Assembly (NCBI RefSeq): GCF_003385215.1
Contig: NZ_PQHW01000004.1
Span: forward strand, 86,031 to 150,030
Direction: 5' to 3'
Source: Amycolatopsis thermalba
GTDB lineage: Bacteria > Actinomycetota > Actinomycetes > Mycobacteriales > Pseudonocardiaceae
DNA: 64,000 nucleotides
Made by a program: the position numbers and the translations under genes. This document shows, piece by piece, positions 17,182 through 25,768 of this stretch. How positions within the stretch are numbered: position 1 is the stretch's first letter; each line of letters begins with the position of its first letter. Below the pieces are notes generated by a model that worked only from the letters and a program-made list of their open reading frames with translations, ran no database searches and was not told where the DNA came from.

Positions 17182-17207
17182 CCCCAGGTCCTAGGGCCTG
17201 GGGTTTT
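17182..17207 (+). terminator. Rho-independent terminator of tRNA-Lys
   Basis: The stem CCCCAGG/CCTGGGG (17182-17188 with 17197-17203) is extended by further pairs and followed by TTTT and another T-run. From here to 17483 I see no gene. Confidence 0.85.
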
Positions 17208-17483
17208 CTGCTTTTCTGGATCGGGCGCGCCTTCGGGTGGTGACCGCAGCCGGCTCCGTTCTCACTGTCGTGCCGACAGGCTGCGGGGCGATCTGACAGC
17301 TGGTCCGGCGGTGCCGCCCCGCTGCGGCGGTCGTACGCCACCGTCCTGCCCGACCGTCGCTCTGCCGGACAGCCTGTCCCAGCCCAACGTCGGCGAGTTG
17401 GCGTGCCAGCGGCTCATCGCCCGCATCCCCTCGGCGCAGGGGGCTCGCCGAGGTCGGCGCGTTCGCGCGGTGGTCCGGGCTCC

Positions 17484-18255
17484 TCACTCGATGACGCGCA
17501 ACGGGTGTTCGAGCAGGCCGGTGAGCGTGGCCAGGAACTGAGCGGCGAGCGCGCCGTCGATGATGCGGTGATCGGCGGTGATCGTGTACCGCATGCGCCA
17601 CGGCTCACCGAGTGCGGCGCCGAACGCGAGGATGGCGCCCTGGCGCGGGTTGATGATGGCGGGGAACTGGTCGACCCCGAACATGCCGAGGCTGCTGACC
17701 GTGACCGTGACCGGGGACCGGTCGGCGACGCGGACCACCGGCACCACCAGGCCGCTCGGCGACGACACCGCGATCCCGACGTGGATTCCCTCGTGCAGCA
17801 CGGTTTCGCCGCGGCCCTCCGGGGAGTACGAGGCGTCGATCCCCGGGTGCGCCCGCAGTGGGGCACGGTGGCGCTGTCGGCAAGACGGGTCGCCACGGCG
17901 TGGCGGACGGCGTCGGCGTCGGCGACGGGTTCGGCGGGAGCGGTAGCGGTCTTCGATGTCGAACCGCACGATGCGTCCCCGCGGTCCGCTGCCGGTGATC
18001 CCGGCGAGGTCGATCCCGTGTTCGCGGGCGAGCCGCCGCACGAGGGGCGTGGCCGCCGGGCGGCTGTTTCCCGCGCGACACGGCCGGTGCTGCGGGCACC
18101 GGTGCCGGTGTGTCGCGTGTGGTCGGTGGCTGGTCGCCGCTGCCGTCGTCGAGGCGGGCGATCGGGGCACCGATGGGCACCGCGCTGCCTGCGGGCACGA
18201 GGACCGCGCAAGCGACCGTGGCGAACCTGCGGGGTAGCCGCGGGCTTCGGCCCAC
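17484..18255 (-). pseudogene. decayed dihydrolipoamide acyltransferase (E2) gene
   Basis: Pieces of one E2 protein appear in order but in different frames. They are the end of a lipoyl domain (FATVACAVLVPAGSAVPIGAPI), an E3-binding domain (RPAATPLVRRLAREHGIDL and GITGSGPRGRIVRFDIE), and the C-terminal catalytic part with the DHRIIDG motif. The first part of the lipoyl domain and the N-terminal half of the catalytic domain are missing. At least one frameshift and one deletion are needed, so no working enzyme is made. E1 and E3 genes are absent. Sequencing error could explain a frameshift but not the missing domain halves. Confidence 0.8.
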
Positions 18256-18483
18256 CGGATCCCGCTCTGCGGAACCTGGTGGCCGAACTCAGCGAAGGCA
18301 ACGCGCACTTCCGCGCCTTGTGGAGGCCCGCCAGGTGAGCGGCAAGTCCCGCGAACCCAAACACCTCGTGCACCGCCACGCGGTGCCGCGCCCACGCGAG
18401 CCGACCGCACGCCCACCCAGGCGCAGCGCGACCGGTTCGCGCGCTGACCCTCCCCCTTCCCCTCCGGTTCCGGCTGCCGCGGA

Positions 18484-18900
18484 TCAGCTGGCGTCGGAGC
18501 GGGCGTAGGCCTTGCATTCGCCGAGTGGCGCGCCGCCGCCGTCCAGCAGGCAGACCGAGACGATGGCGGCGCCGCCGGCGACGTCGGCGGTGAGGTCGAT
18601 CTGGAAGGGTTTGATCTGGTCTCCGCACTGGGCGCTGGTGCTGCGCTCGTCCAGTTGGGCGAGGTCAGCGGTGTAGGCGACCGCGTAAGCCCTGCGACAG
18701 CCGCTGCTGCTCAGCGATCGCAAGTTGCCGTCGAGCCGCACGGCCCGTGCGTACCAGGTCATGGTGCCGGCGGCGTAGGTGGCGCCGTAGGAGACGTTGA
18801 ACGGGTTGGTGGGGTAGGTCGCGGCGGTCGCCTGCGGCGTGGCCAGCGCCAGCCCGGCCAGGGCGACCGCGCACAGGGCAGCCTTCGTTCGTGTCGGCAT
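18484..18900 (-). CDS. small secreted protein of unknown function
   Basis: The 138-residue product begins with a signal peptide (MPTRTKAALCAVALAGLALA, cleavage likely after ATPQATA). The mature part of about 110 residues has four cysteines that could form two disulfides. It begins ATYPTNPFNVSYGATYAAGT and has no motif I recognise. The ATG at 18900 has GGAAGG 7 nt upstream. It lies between a decayed E2 gene and an IS remnant, so it is in accessory DNA. It is probably extracellular. Confidence 0.75.
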   Translation of the reverse strand: MPTRTKAALCAVALAGLALATPQATAATYPTNPFNVSYGATYAAGTMTWYARAVRLDGNLRSLSSSGCRRAYAVAYTADLAQLDERSTSAQCGDQIKPFQIDLTADVAGGAAIVSVCLLDGGGAPLGECKAYARSDAS

Positions 18901-19011
18901 GGGTGGGTCCTTCCCCAGTGGTGGCCCGCCCGGGTGGCGAGGCTCGGTTGCAGCGTGGGCGCCCGGCGAGGATTGGGCACGAGAATCGACCATCTTCACC
19001 CGACCGGCCTA

Positions 19012-19498
19012 GGGAGTGTCCGGTAAGTCTTCGGGGCCAGAGGACGATGGCGGCGGTGGTGAGTTCGGTCTGGTGGCAGGCGGCGCGTGTGGCATCGCGG
19101 GTGGCCAGGCCGGGGAACTGTTTGAGCCGGTTGAAGCAGTGTTCGACCACGTTTCGCTGCCGGTAGGCCTCGGCATCGGAAGCGGGAGGACGCCCGCCGC
19201 CATCCAGCAGCGGCAGCAGTGGCGGGTTGTCGCCGGCCTGGCCGCCGGTAAGCAGCATCCGCATCGGCAACCCGCGCCCATCGACCCGCACGATGGATCT
19301 TCGTGCTCAGTCCGCCCCGGGACCGGCCGCCAGATGCCATCCGCGGTCCACAACCGCAACGGTTCATGCGCGGGCGGTCTTCCAAAGACCGTAACTCAGG
19401 CAGGTCACGCCATGGCGCCCCGATCCGTCAACTCACCCCGACCCACCACCACCCAAGATCAGCCATGCCTACAGGTAGATCAATTACCGGAGACTCCC
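19012..19498 (-). mobile_element. internally deleted IS5-family element (MITE-like)
   Basis: The ends are inverted repeats: GGGAGTGTCCGGTAAGT on the left, and on the right the complement of GGGAGTCTCCGGTAATT. They are flanked by CTA/TAG, giving CCTAG at both borders, as expected for a TA or CTAG target duplication. The 487-bp interior holds pieces of an IS5-type DDE transposase on the minus strand: GAPWRDLPE (N-terminal), GRSRGGLSTKIH and LTGGQAGDNP (central), and VVEHCFNRLKQF (C-terminal), in different frames and with large gaps. It cannot transpose itself but might be moved by a related transposase. Confidence 0.82.
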
Positions 19499-19652
19499 TA
19501 GGCGCGCTGCGCGGCGGCAGCCCCGGACCGGTGGCTGGTGGGGCTCGACCCGGTCCTGGCGGACCGAACGGCCGGGAGCGGATCGGCCGGTCAGGGCTGC
19601 TGATGGTGCTCGCCCTCCTGGCCGCCATCGCGAGCGCGGCCGACAGGCTCGG

Positions 19653-20471
19653 TCAGCCGATCTGTGGTGCCAGGTATTCCAGCGCATAACCGTCGCCGGA
19701 AGGGGTTACGCGCGCGATGCCCGGTGAGTCGAGGTGAGCGCCGGCTACGAAGTGGTCTGGTTGGGTCAGTCGGTCGAGGAGCGCCGCCCGCGCGGCGCGG
19801 GCCTGGGACTGGTCGCCGTCGAGCTCCCAGGACACGTTCGGCTGCTCGAATTGGAGCGTGGGCACGTGCACGGTGTCGCCCCAGGCGAGCAGGTGGCCGG
19901 CGTCGCTCCTGACCTCGTAGACGGTGTGCCCGGGCGTGTGGCCCGGTGTCGGGATCGCGGTGGTCCAGTCGTTGATCGCGACCTGCTCCGACACGGGCAC
20001 GACCCGGTCGCGGATCGGCGCGAGCCGTCCCGTGAACACCGAGGTGTCGCCCGCGCCGATCCACACGCGCTCGAGTCCGGGGAACGCCTCTGCACCATCC
20101 GGCGCGATCAGGCCGCTCACGTGGTCTTCGTGCCTATGGGTGATGGCGACATCGGTGACATCCGCTCGGTCGATTCCCGCTTCGTCGAGCGCGTCGTAGA
20201 TCAACCCCATCGTGGGGTCGTGCCAGACGTTGGACGCGCCGGTGTCGATGAGAACCGATCGCGTGCCGTCGGTGACGTAGAAAGCGTTGACCGACAGCCG
20301 CAAGTTGTCGCCGGCCAGCGGGACGGCGGCCGGCAGCTCATCGAGCGCGCACCCGTCCTCGTCGCGGAGCCGGGTCGGCGGCATGTCGATGTACCCGTCC
20401 CGCAACGAGATCACCTGCAGATCACCGAAATCAAAGGTGGCGTGGTGGCGGCCACTCGAGATCAAACGCAT
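19653..20471 (-). CDS. MBL-fold metallo-hydrolase
   Basis: This is a 272-residue single-domain metallo-beta-lactamase-fold enzyme. VLIDTG begins the fold, THRHEDHVSG is the metal-binding HxHxDH-type motif, IPTPGHTPGH is the third motif, and LAWGDTVH is the fourth, so both metal sites look intact. Its substrate is unknown; relatives include lactonases and other hydrolases. The ATG at 20471 was chosen because conserved sequence (FDFGDLQVISLRDGY) begins just after it. It is divergent from the XRE-cupin regulator, which probably controls it. Confidence 0.88.
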   Translation of the reverse strand: MRLISSGRHHATFDFGDLQVISLRDGYIDMPPTRLRDEDGCALDELPAAVPLAGDNLRLSVNAFYVTDGTRSVLIDTGASNVWHDPTMGLIYDALDEAGIDRADVTDVAITHRHEDHVSGLIAPDGAEAFPGLERVWIGAGDTSVFTGRLAPIRDRVVPVSEQVAINDWTTAIPTPGHTPGHTVYEVRSDAGHLLAWGDTVHVPTLQFEQPNVSWELDGDQSQARAARAALLDRLTQPDHFVAGAHLDSPGIARVTPSGDGYALEYLAPQIG

Positions 20472-20491
20472 GAAACCCCCATGTCTCCAAT

Positions 20492-20516
20492 AGAAGAATC
20501 TGTCTTCTTTAGAAGA
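20492..20516. promoter_or_regulatory. AGAAGA/TCTTCT repeats between divergent genes, probable operator
   Basis: AGAAGA (20492-20497), TCTTCT (20503-20508) and AGAAGA (20511-20516) form overlapping inverted repeats in the 91-bp region between the MBL hydrolase and its divergent XRE regulator. A possible -10 box TACACT for the regulator follows at 20522-20527. Confidence 0.5.
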
Positions 20517-20562
20517 GACCCTACACTGTCCGCAGCGAAGTAGCCATGGATCGAGGAGCACG

Positions 20563-21171
20563 GTGGTCGAGCAAGACGGAAACGCGGCCGGACCACAGCA
20601 CGGTGACGACCTGGCCGGCGCGTTCGGCGGCAACGTGCGGCGGCTCCGCGAGGAGGCGGGCCTGACGCTGGAGCAGCTGTCCGCGCAGTCATCGGTCAGC
20701 CGGGCGATGCTGTCCAAGGTCGAACGCGGCGAGAAGAGCCCGACGATCGGCGTCGCGTCGAGGATCGCCCACGCGCTCGACGCGTCGCTCTCGGACCTGG
20801 TCGGTGCGCCGGCTGCCGCCTCGTCTGGCGTGGCCGTGGTCATGCGCAAGAACGAACGCCCCGTGTTCCGTGACCCGGAAACCGGCTTCGAGCGGCACAT
20901 GGTGTCAGCGGCCCCGGGCGCGGGGCGAGCCGAGATGATCGTCCACCACCTCCCCGCGCAGGTCTCCACCGGGCTGCTGCCCGCGTATCCGCCGGGCACG
21001 GAGAAACAACTCGTGGTGCTCGACGGCACCCTCACGGTCGCGATCGGCGGGATCAGCGAGACCCTGCACAGCGGCGACTCCCTGTTCTTCCAGGCCGACG
21101 CGGACCACGGGTTCGCCAACCGGACGGACGCTCCCTGCGAATACATCATGGTCATCACGCGCCGGAGCTGA
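20563..21171 (+). CDS. XRE-family regulator with C-terminal cupin domain
   Basis: The protein has 202 residues. Residues about 18-75 are an XRE helix-turn-helix (RRLREEAGLTLEQLSAQS, then VSRAMLSKVERGEKSPTIG). Residues about 120-200 are a cupin barrel (PAYPPGTEKQLVVLDGTL through HSGDSLFFQADADHGF) that probably binds a small ligand. This architecture is common for local regulators of catabolic or stress genes. The GTG is preceded by GAGGAGC. It is divergent from the MBL hydrolase and probably regulates it and itself through the AGAAGA repeats. Confidence 0.9.
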   Translation: MVEQDGNAAGPQHGDDLAGAFGGNVRRLREEAGLTLEQLSAQSSVSRAMLSKVERGEKSPTIGVASRIAHALDASLSDLVGAPAAASSGVAVVMRKNERPVFRDPETGFERHMVSAAPGAGRAEMIVHHLPAQVSTGLLPAYPPGTEKQLVVLDGTLTVAIGGISETLHSGDSLFFQADADHGFANRTDAPCEYIMVITRRS

Positions 21172-21254
21172 TCGAGATTCCCGGGCGGGCCCGCCTGTCA
21201 CAGCGGTATCGTGCGGCTGCGGCGGGCCCGGGAGTCCACATCGGACCGTGGCAA

Positions 21255-21842
21255 TCAGCCGCCGAGGTCGGCCGCCAGTCCGTTCAGGATCAGTGCCACG
21301 TCCTGGTCCCACAGCCGTCCCAGGCACTCGGCCGGGATCGTCTGGTGCAGCTCGTCCTGTTGCGCCAGTTGCCAGCACAGCGCGCGGACCGCCCGTCGCG
21401 CCACCTCCGGCGCCCGCGACCGGATTCCGGCTTCCTCCAGCGCCACGACCAGCGGCACCCCGATCGCCGGCGGCGGGCCGTTCCGCGCGGTCTGCAGCGC
21501 GATTTCGCAGGCCACCCCGGGATACCGGCCCAGCACCGAGTGGATTTCCCGGGCCAGATCGGCCAGGCAGCACCGCCAGCCGCGACCGCCTGGCGGGACC
21601 AGCACCAGCCCGGCGATCCGTTCGACCACGGCGGCCGTGATCGCGCCGCGAGCGCCCACGTGGTGGTAGACCACCGCCGGGTACACGCCCAGGCGGTCGG
21701 CCAGCTCGCGCATCCGCCAGCCACGCAGGCCCTTGTCCGCGGTCAGCGCCACCGCCTCGTCGAGCACCAGCTCCGGGGTGATCCCCGCCCGGTGCAGCGA
21801 GACCCGCTGCCTGTTCATCCGCGCGTTCCCGGCCAGCGTCAT
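21255..21842 (-). CDS. TetR-family regulator coupled to the FAD oxidase gene
   Basis: The 195-residue product has a TetR helix-turn-helix (ELVLDEAVALTADKGLRG, then MRELADRLGVYPAVVYHHVG) and a C-terminal ligand domain. Its ATG at 21842 overlaps the TGA stop of the FAD oxidoreductase gene (ATGA), so the two are translationally coupled; an in-frame ATG at 21818 is an alternative start. The GVYPAVVYHHVG recognition helix is of the type found in TetR proteins that control efflux or oxidoreductase genes. It probably regulates its own operon. Confidence 0.85.
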   Translation of the reverse strand: MTLAGNARMNRQRVSLHRAGITPELVLDEAVALTADKGLRGWRMRELADRLGVYPAVVYHHVGARGAITAAVVERIAGLVLVPPGGRGWRCCLADLAREIHSVLGRYPGVACEIALQTARNGPPPAIGVPLVVALEEAGIRSRAPEVARRAVRALCWQLAQQDELHQTIPAECLGRLWDQDVALILNGLAADLGG

Positions 21843-23263
21843 CGCACCGCGGCCGTGATCCCCTGGCCCGGCGCGAGGATCAACGCCGGATCGAACAGCC
21901 GCTTGGCCCGCACCACGTCCTCCCAGTCGTCGCCGTAGTGGCGCTGCCAGTCCGCGGCCGTGAAACCGTGCGTGCCGATCGGGTAGACCACGCCGCCGGC
22001 CGCGGTCGCGTCCGCGATCCACTCCCGGTTGCGCACCAGCATCGCCTCCGCGTAGCCGGCGTCCGCGTCGTGCTCGGCGGCGTTGAGCACGTCGAACAGC
22101 CACACCAGCCCGTCCGGCTCGGGCCGCGGCAACCGCAGCCGGGGCCGCCGGAACGCGCTCGTCCGGTGCGGGAACAGCAACACGAAACCCTCGCCGTGCG
22201 GTGCGGACCAGTCCAGCGGGGTCATGCGGTCGAGGGTGGCGCCGACGAACTCCCGGACCCGCGAACCGGGCAGGAACACGTCGAACCACGGCTTCCGCCG
22301 CTCGTCCCAGCCGGCCTGCCGCCACTGGTCGATGATCGCCGAATACTTCAGCACGTGGTCCAGGTAGCCGGACACCTCGTGCTGCACCGGACCGGCCCAG
22401 CCCAGCCGGCCGGGCACGTCCGGCGGCGGCGCGCCGTCCGCGTACTCGTACCAGGCCGCGTGCACCAGGAACGTCGGCCCCGGCGGCACGATCATGCAGT
22501 AGACCTCGGTCGCCAGCCCGCCGGAGATCAACGCGCGCATCGCGGCGAACGCCCCGTCGATGCCGGGATGCGGCAGCACCCAGGAGTGCACCCGCGCGGG
22601 CATCGGCGCCACCACCAGCTCGGCGCGGGTGATGATCCCGGCCTGCCCGAGCCCGCCGAGCGCCGCCGCGAACAGCTTCCGGTTCTCCGCCTCCGACGCC
22701 CACACGACCTCGCCCCGGCCGGTGACGACCTGGATCCGCTCGACGAAGTCGATCTGCGCCCCGGCCTCGAAGTTCGGGCTGATCCCGCCCGCGCTGAGGG
22801 TGCCGCCGACGGACAGCGGCACGTACCCGGTCAGCCCGCCCGCGAAGCGCAGCCCCGATCCGGCGAGCGTGGCCGCCAGATCCGACCACAGCACCCCGGC
22901 GTCGGAGTCGGCGCGGTCCCCGTCGGCCCGGTGGATCGTGTTCAGGCTGGTCATGTCGATGACCAGACCGTCCGGCGCGAGTGCCTGCCCGTTGGTCTGG
23001 TGGCGGGTGCCCTGGGCGGCGACCGGGATGGCGTGGTCGTGGCAGAGCCGGACCATCTTGGCGATGTCGTCCACCTCGGCCGGCCGCAGCACCGCGCTGG
23101 GCCGTCGGGTCACGAGCCGGCCCAGGTCACGGGAGGCGGCCTCGCGCGCGGCGTCGTCGACGAGCAGGTCACCGGCCAGCGGAGGCGCCGGGACCGCGGC
23201 CCCGGACGGGCGGGTGGTCCACTCGCGGCCGCCGGGGTCCCAGCCGATGGCTGTGCGGGTCAT
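21839..23263 (-). CDS. FAD-binding oxidoreductase (BBE/cytokinin-oxidase type)
   Basis: This 474-residue protein has the PCMH FAD-binding fold. RPAEVDDIAKMVRLCHDHAIPVAAQG opens the domain, RHQTNGQAL is the pyrophosphate-loop region, and VGGTLSAGGI is a conserved loop. The C-terminal block RLFDPALILAPGQGI is like that of cytokinin dehydrogenases. No Gly-His-Ser flavinylation motif is obvious, so FAD may be non-covalent. The substrate is unknown. The ATG at 23263 has GGAAG upstream. It is divergent from a large LuxR regulator across a region with a perfect 20-bp palindrome. Confidence 0.85.
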   Translation of the reverse strand: MTRTAIGWDPGGREWTTRPSGAAVPAPPLAGDLLVDDAAREAASRDLGRLVTRRPSAVLRPAEVDDIAKMVRLCHDHAIPVAAQGTRHQTNGQALAPDGLVIDMTSLNTIHRADGDRADSDAGVLWSDLAATLAGSGLRFAGGLTGYVPLSVGGTLSAGGISPNFEAGAQIDFVERIQVVTGRGEVVWASEAENRKLFAAALGGLGQAGIITRAELVVAPMPARVHSWVLPHPGIDGAFAAMRALISGGLATEVYCMIVPPGPTFLVHAAWYEYADGAPPPDVPGRLGWAGPVQHEVSGYLDHVLKYSAIIDQWRQAGWDERRKPWFDVFLPGSRVREFVGATLDRMTPLDWSAPHGEGFVLLFPHRTSAFRRPRLRLPRPEPDGLVWLFDVLNAAEHDADAGYAEAMLVRNREWIADATAAGGVVYPIGTHGFTAADWQRHYGDDWEDVVRAKRLFDPALILAPGQGITAAVR

Positions 23264-23346
23264 CGGTCTTCCTCTCGCGTCGTCCGGAACTCCACCGTGG
23301 CGCGACGGCGGCTCCGGCACATCCGGGCGTTCCACAAACCTGGCCC

Positions 23347-23366
23347 GGCCTCACGTACGTGAGGCC
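23347..23366. promoter_or_regulatory. perfect 20-bp palindrome between FAD oxidase and LuxR regulator
   Basis: GGCCTCACGTACGTGAGGCC is fully symmetric. It lies in the 183-bp divergent intergenic region, about 80 bp before each start codon, and is a strong candidate operator. A second inverted repeat, GTTCA/TGAAC (23402-23422), lies nearer the regulator. Confidence 0.6.
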
Positions 23367-23446
23367 ACGAGGGGTGACAGCGACCGCGGGCGTCCCTTAC
23401 AGTTCACCGCGACCGGTTGAACGGCGTTTAACCTTGTGGGGCGGCG

Positions 23447-25768
23447 GTGATCAGGCGAGCGGAGCTGGCGAGCGCTGGGCTGACCAGTCTGGTCGGGCGG
23501 GACGAGCTGCTGCGCTCGCTCGCCGGGCTGCTGCGGGACGACGTCCGCCTGATCACGCTGACCGGCCCGGCCGGGGTGGGCAAGACCCGGCTGGCCGTGA
23601 CGCTGGCCCAGCGCACCGGCAGCGCGTTCGACGTCACCGCCGTGGTCCACCTGGCCGACCTCAATCCCGCCAGCAACGCGGCGGAGGCGGTCGCGCAGTC
23701 GATCGTCACGGCGCTGGGCATCACCGACCACCACTCGCAGCGGCCGGCGCTGCAGGTGCTCGTCGAGCGGTTGCACGAGCAGCGGGCCCTGCTGGTGGTG
23801 GACAACGCCGAGCACCTGCTCGACGCGGTCGCCGACGTGGTGGTCGCGCTGCTGGACGAGGTCCCGGGCCTCAGCGTGGTGGCCACCTCGCGGCACCGGC
23901 TGGAACTGGTCGGCGAACGGATCATCACCGTGCCCCCGGTGAGCATCCCCGAGGTCCACGCCTCCCCGGAACGGGCGCACACCAGCGAGGCCGTGGTGCT
24001 GCTGCTGGAGCGCGCCACCGCCGCCGGCTACCCCGCCATCCCGCACGACGGGCCGGTCTTCGCCGCGGCGGTCGAGCTGGCGCGCTGGTCCGGCGGCCTG
24101 CCGCTGGTCATCGAGCTCATCGCCGCGCAGATGGGCTCCGGCCTGTCCCCGGACAAGATCCTGCAGCGGCTCGACGGCGGCAGGCTGCTGACCGCGACCG
24201 CCCGCCGCACGCAACCGCACCACCGCACCCTCACCCAGGCCCTGGACGTGTCGTGGGCGCTGTGCAGTCCCGCGCAGCAACGGCTGTGGGCCCGGCTGGC
24301 GGTGTTCTCCGGCGGGTTCGACCTGGAGGCGGCCGAGGAAGTCTGCGGCGGCGACGACGCGGTCGGCACCGGTGAGGTGATGACGCTGGTCAAGGGCCTG
24401 GTGCGGCAGTCGATCGTGCTGATGAGCCCGGACGGGCGCTACACGCAGCTGCAGCCGTTGCGCGAGTACGGGTTGCGTCACCTGGACGCGCTCGGGGAGA
24501 CCCGGCGGGTGCGCGACGCGCACTGCGGGTGGGTGCGGCGGCTCGTGGCGGACGCGGCCGCGCAGTGGTTCGGGCCGCAGGAGCTGGAGTGGCTGGCCAG
24601 GGTCTACCGCGAGATGCCCAACATCCGCGCCGCGGTCGACTGGTGCGCCGGCTCCGGCGAGGTGGAGACCGGGCTGGCGATCGTGACCGACGTGATGCGC
24701 ACGCGGATCCCGTTCTTCTACGCGCAGCAGGCCACGACGTGCGCCTGGATCGAAAACCTGCTGCGCGCCGGGCCCGGTGAACCGAGCATGGTCCGAGTCG
24801 CCGCGCTGGCCTCGCTCGGGTTCACGCTGACCGCGATCGGCGACCGGTCCCGCGGCGAGCACTACCGTGACGCGTGCCTGGCGATGGCCCGGGAACTCGG
24901 CGCCGAGGACGCGCCACCGGTGCTCTACGTCGAGGGCACCTACCGGGTGCTCAGCCTGGGCGACACCGCGGGCCTGCCGCTGCTGCGGCGGGCCCGCGAC
25001 GGGTTCCGCGCGGCCGGCATGGCCGGGGACGGTCAGATGGCGGCGCTGATCCTGTCGGTGGCGGCGGGATTGCTCGGGCCGTCCGAGATCGCCGACGCCG
25101 CCTCCGACGAATGCCTGGCCGACGCCGAAGCGCACGAGTCGCCGTGGGCGGCCAGCTGGGCACTGTGGACACAAGGGCTCCCGGCGCGCACGCACCCCCG
25201 GTACGTGCTGCACGAGTGCCTGCGCCCGCAGGTCGAGATGGGCGATCGGTGGGGTTCGACGTGGACCGTCGAGGCCGGGGCGTGGTGGCGGTCGCGGGCC
25301 GGGCAGCCCCGGGAGGCCGCCCGGTTGCTCGGCGGTTGTCTCGGCCTGCAGCAGCGCCACGGCGTCGGGCTCGGCGGGCTGGTGCCGTTCCGGCGGCAAC
25401 GGCGTCTGGCCGAGGAGCGGATCGTGGCCGCGATCGGGGAGGCCGCCTTCCGCGCCGCCTACGCCGAAGGCACCCAGCTCAGCACCGAGGAGGTCTACGA
25501 CCTCGCGTTGCGGCCGGTGGAGGTGAACACCGTCGACGTCCGTCCGGACGTGACGCTGCGGGCGCTCACCGCGGCCGAGACCAGGGTCGCCGCGCTCGTC
25601 GCGGCCGGGCTCAGCAATCCGCAGATCGCCGCCGAGCTGGCCGTCTCGCGGCGGACCGTCGAGACGCACCTGACGAAGATCTTCGCCAAGCTGCGCATGA
25701 ACCGGCGGGCGCAGCTGGCCACCTGGTACACCCAGCAGACCGCCGCGCCCGCTAGACGGGCCACGTGA
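23447..25768 (+). CDS. large LuxR regulator with AAA/NB-ARC ATPase domain
   Basis: The protein has 773 residues. Residues about 15-330 form a STAND-type ATPase with Walker A GPAGVGKT (40-47) and Walker B LLVVDNAEHLL. The middle 350 residues are helical and TPR-like. Residues about 700-765 form the LuxR/GerE DNA-binding domain (LTAAETRVAALVAAGLSNPQ, then SRRTVETHLTKIF). Such ATP-dependent regulators switch on neighbouring operons when an inducer binds the TPR region. The FAD oxidase operon (divergent) and the P450 (convergent, overlapping by 17 bp) are likely targets. Confidence 0.92.
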   Translation: MIRRAELASAGLTSLVGRDELLRSLAGLLRDDVRLITLTGPAGVGKTRLAVTLAQRTGSAFDVTAVVHLADLNPASNAAEAVAQSIVTALGITDHHSQRPALQVLVERLHEQRALLVVDNAEHLLDAVADVVVALLDEVPGLSVVATSRHRLELVGERIITVPPVSIPEVHASPERAHTSEAVVLLLERATAAGYPAIPHDGPVFAAAVELARWSGGLPLVIELIAAQMGSGLSPDKILQRLDGGRLLTATARRTQPHHRTLTQALDVSWALCSPAQQRLWARLAVFSGGFDLEAAEEVCGGDDAVGTGEVMTLVKGLVRQSIVLMSPDGRYTQLQPLREYGLRHLDALGETRRVRDAHCGWVRRLVADAAAQWFGPQELEWLARVYREMPNIRAAVDWCAGSGEVETGLAIVTDVMRTRIPFFYAQQATTCAWIENLLRAGPGEPSMVRVAALASLGFTLTAIGDRSRGEHYRDACLAMARELGAEDAPPVLYVEGTYRVLSLGDTAGLPLLRRARDGFRAAGMAGDGQMAALILSVAAGLLGPSEIADAASDECLADAEAHESPWAASWALWTQGLPARTHPRYVLHECLRPQVEMGDRWGSTWTVEAGAWWRSRAGQPREAARLLGGCLGLQQRHGVGLGGLVPFRRQRRLAEERIVAAIGEAAFRAAYAEGTQLSTEEVYDLALRPVEVNTVDVRPDVTLRALTAAETRVAALVAAGLSNPQIAAELAVSRRTVETHLTKIFAKLRMNRRAQLATWYTQQTAAPARRAT

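Noticed and set aside
17191..17483. Small ORFs between tRNA-Lys and the E2 remnant
   Set aside because: They are Arg-rich shadows without start signals or similarity to known proteins.
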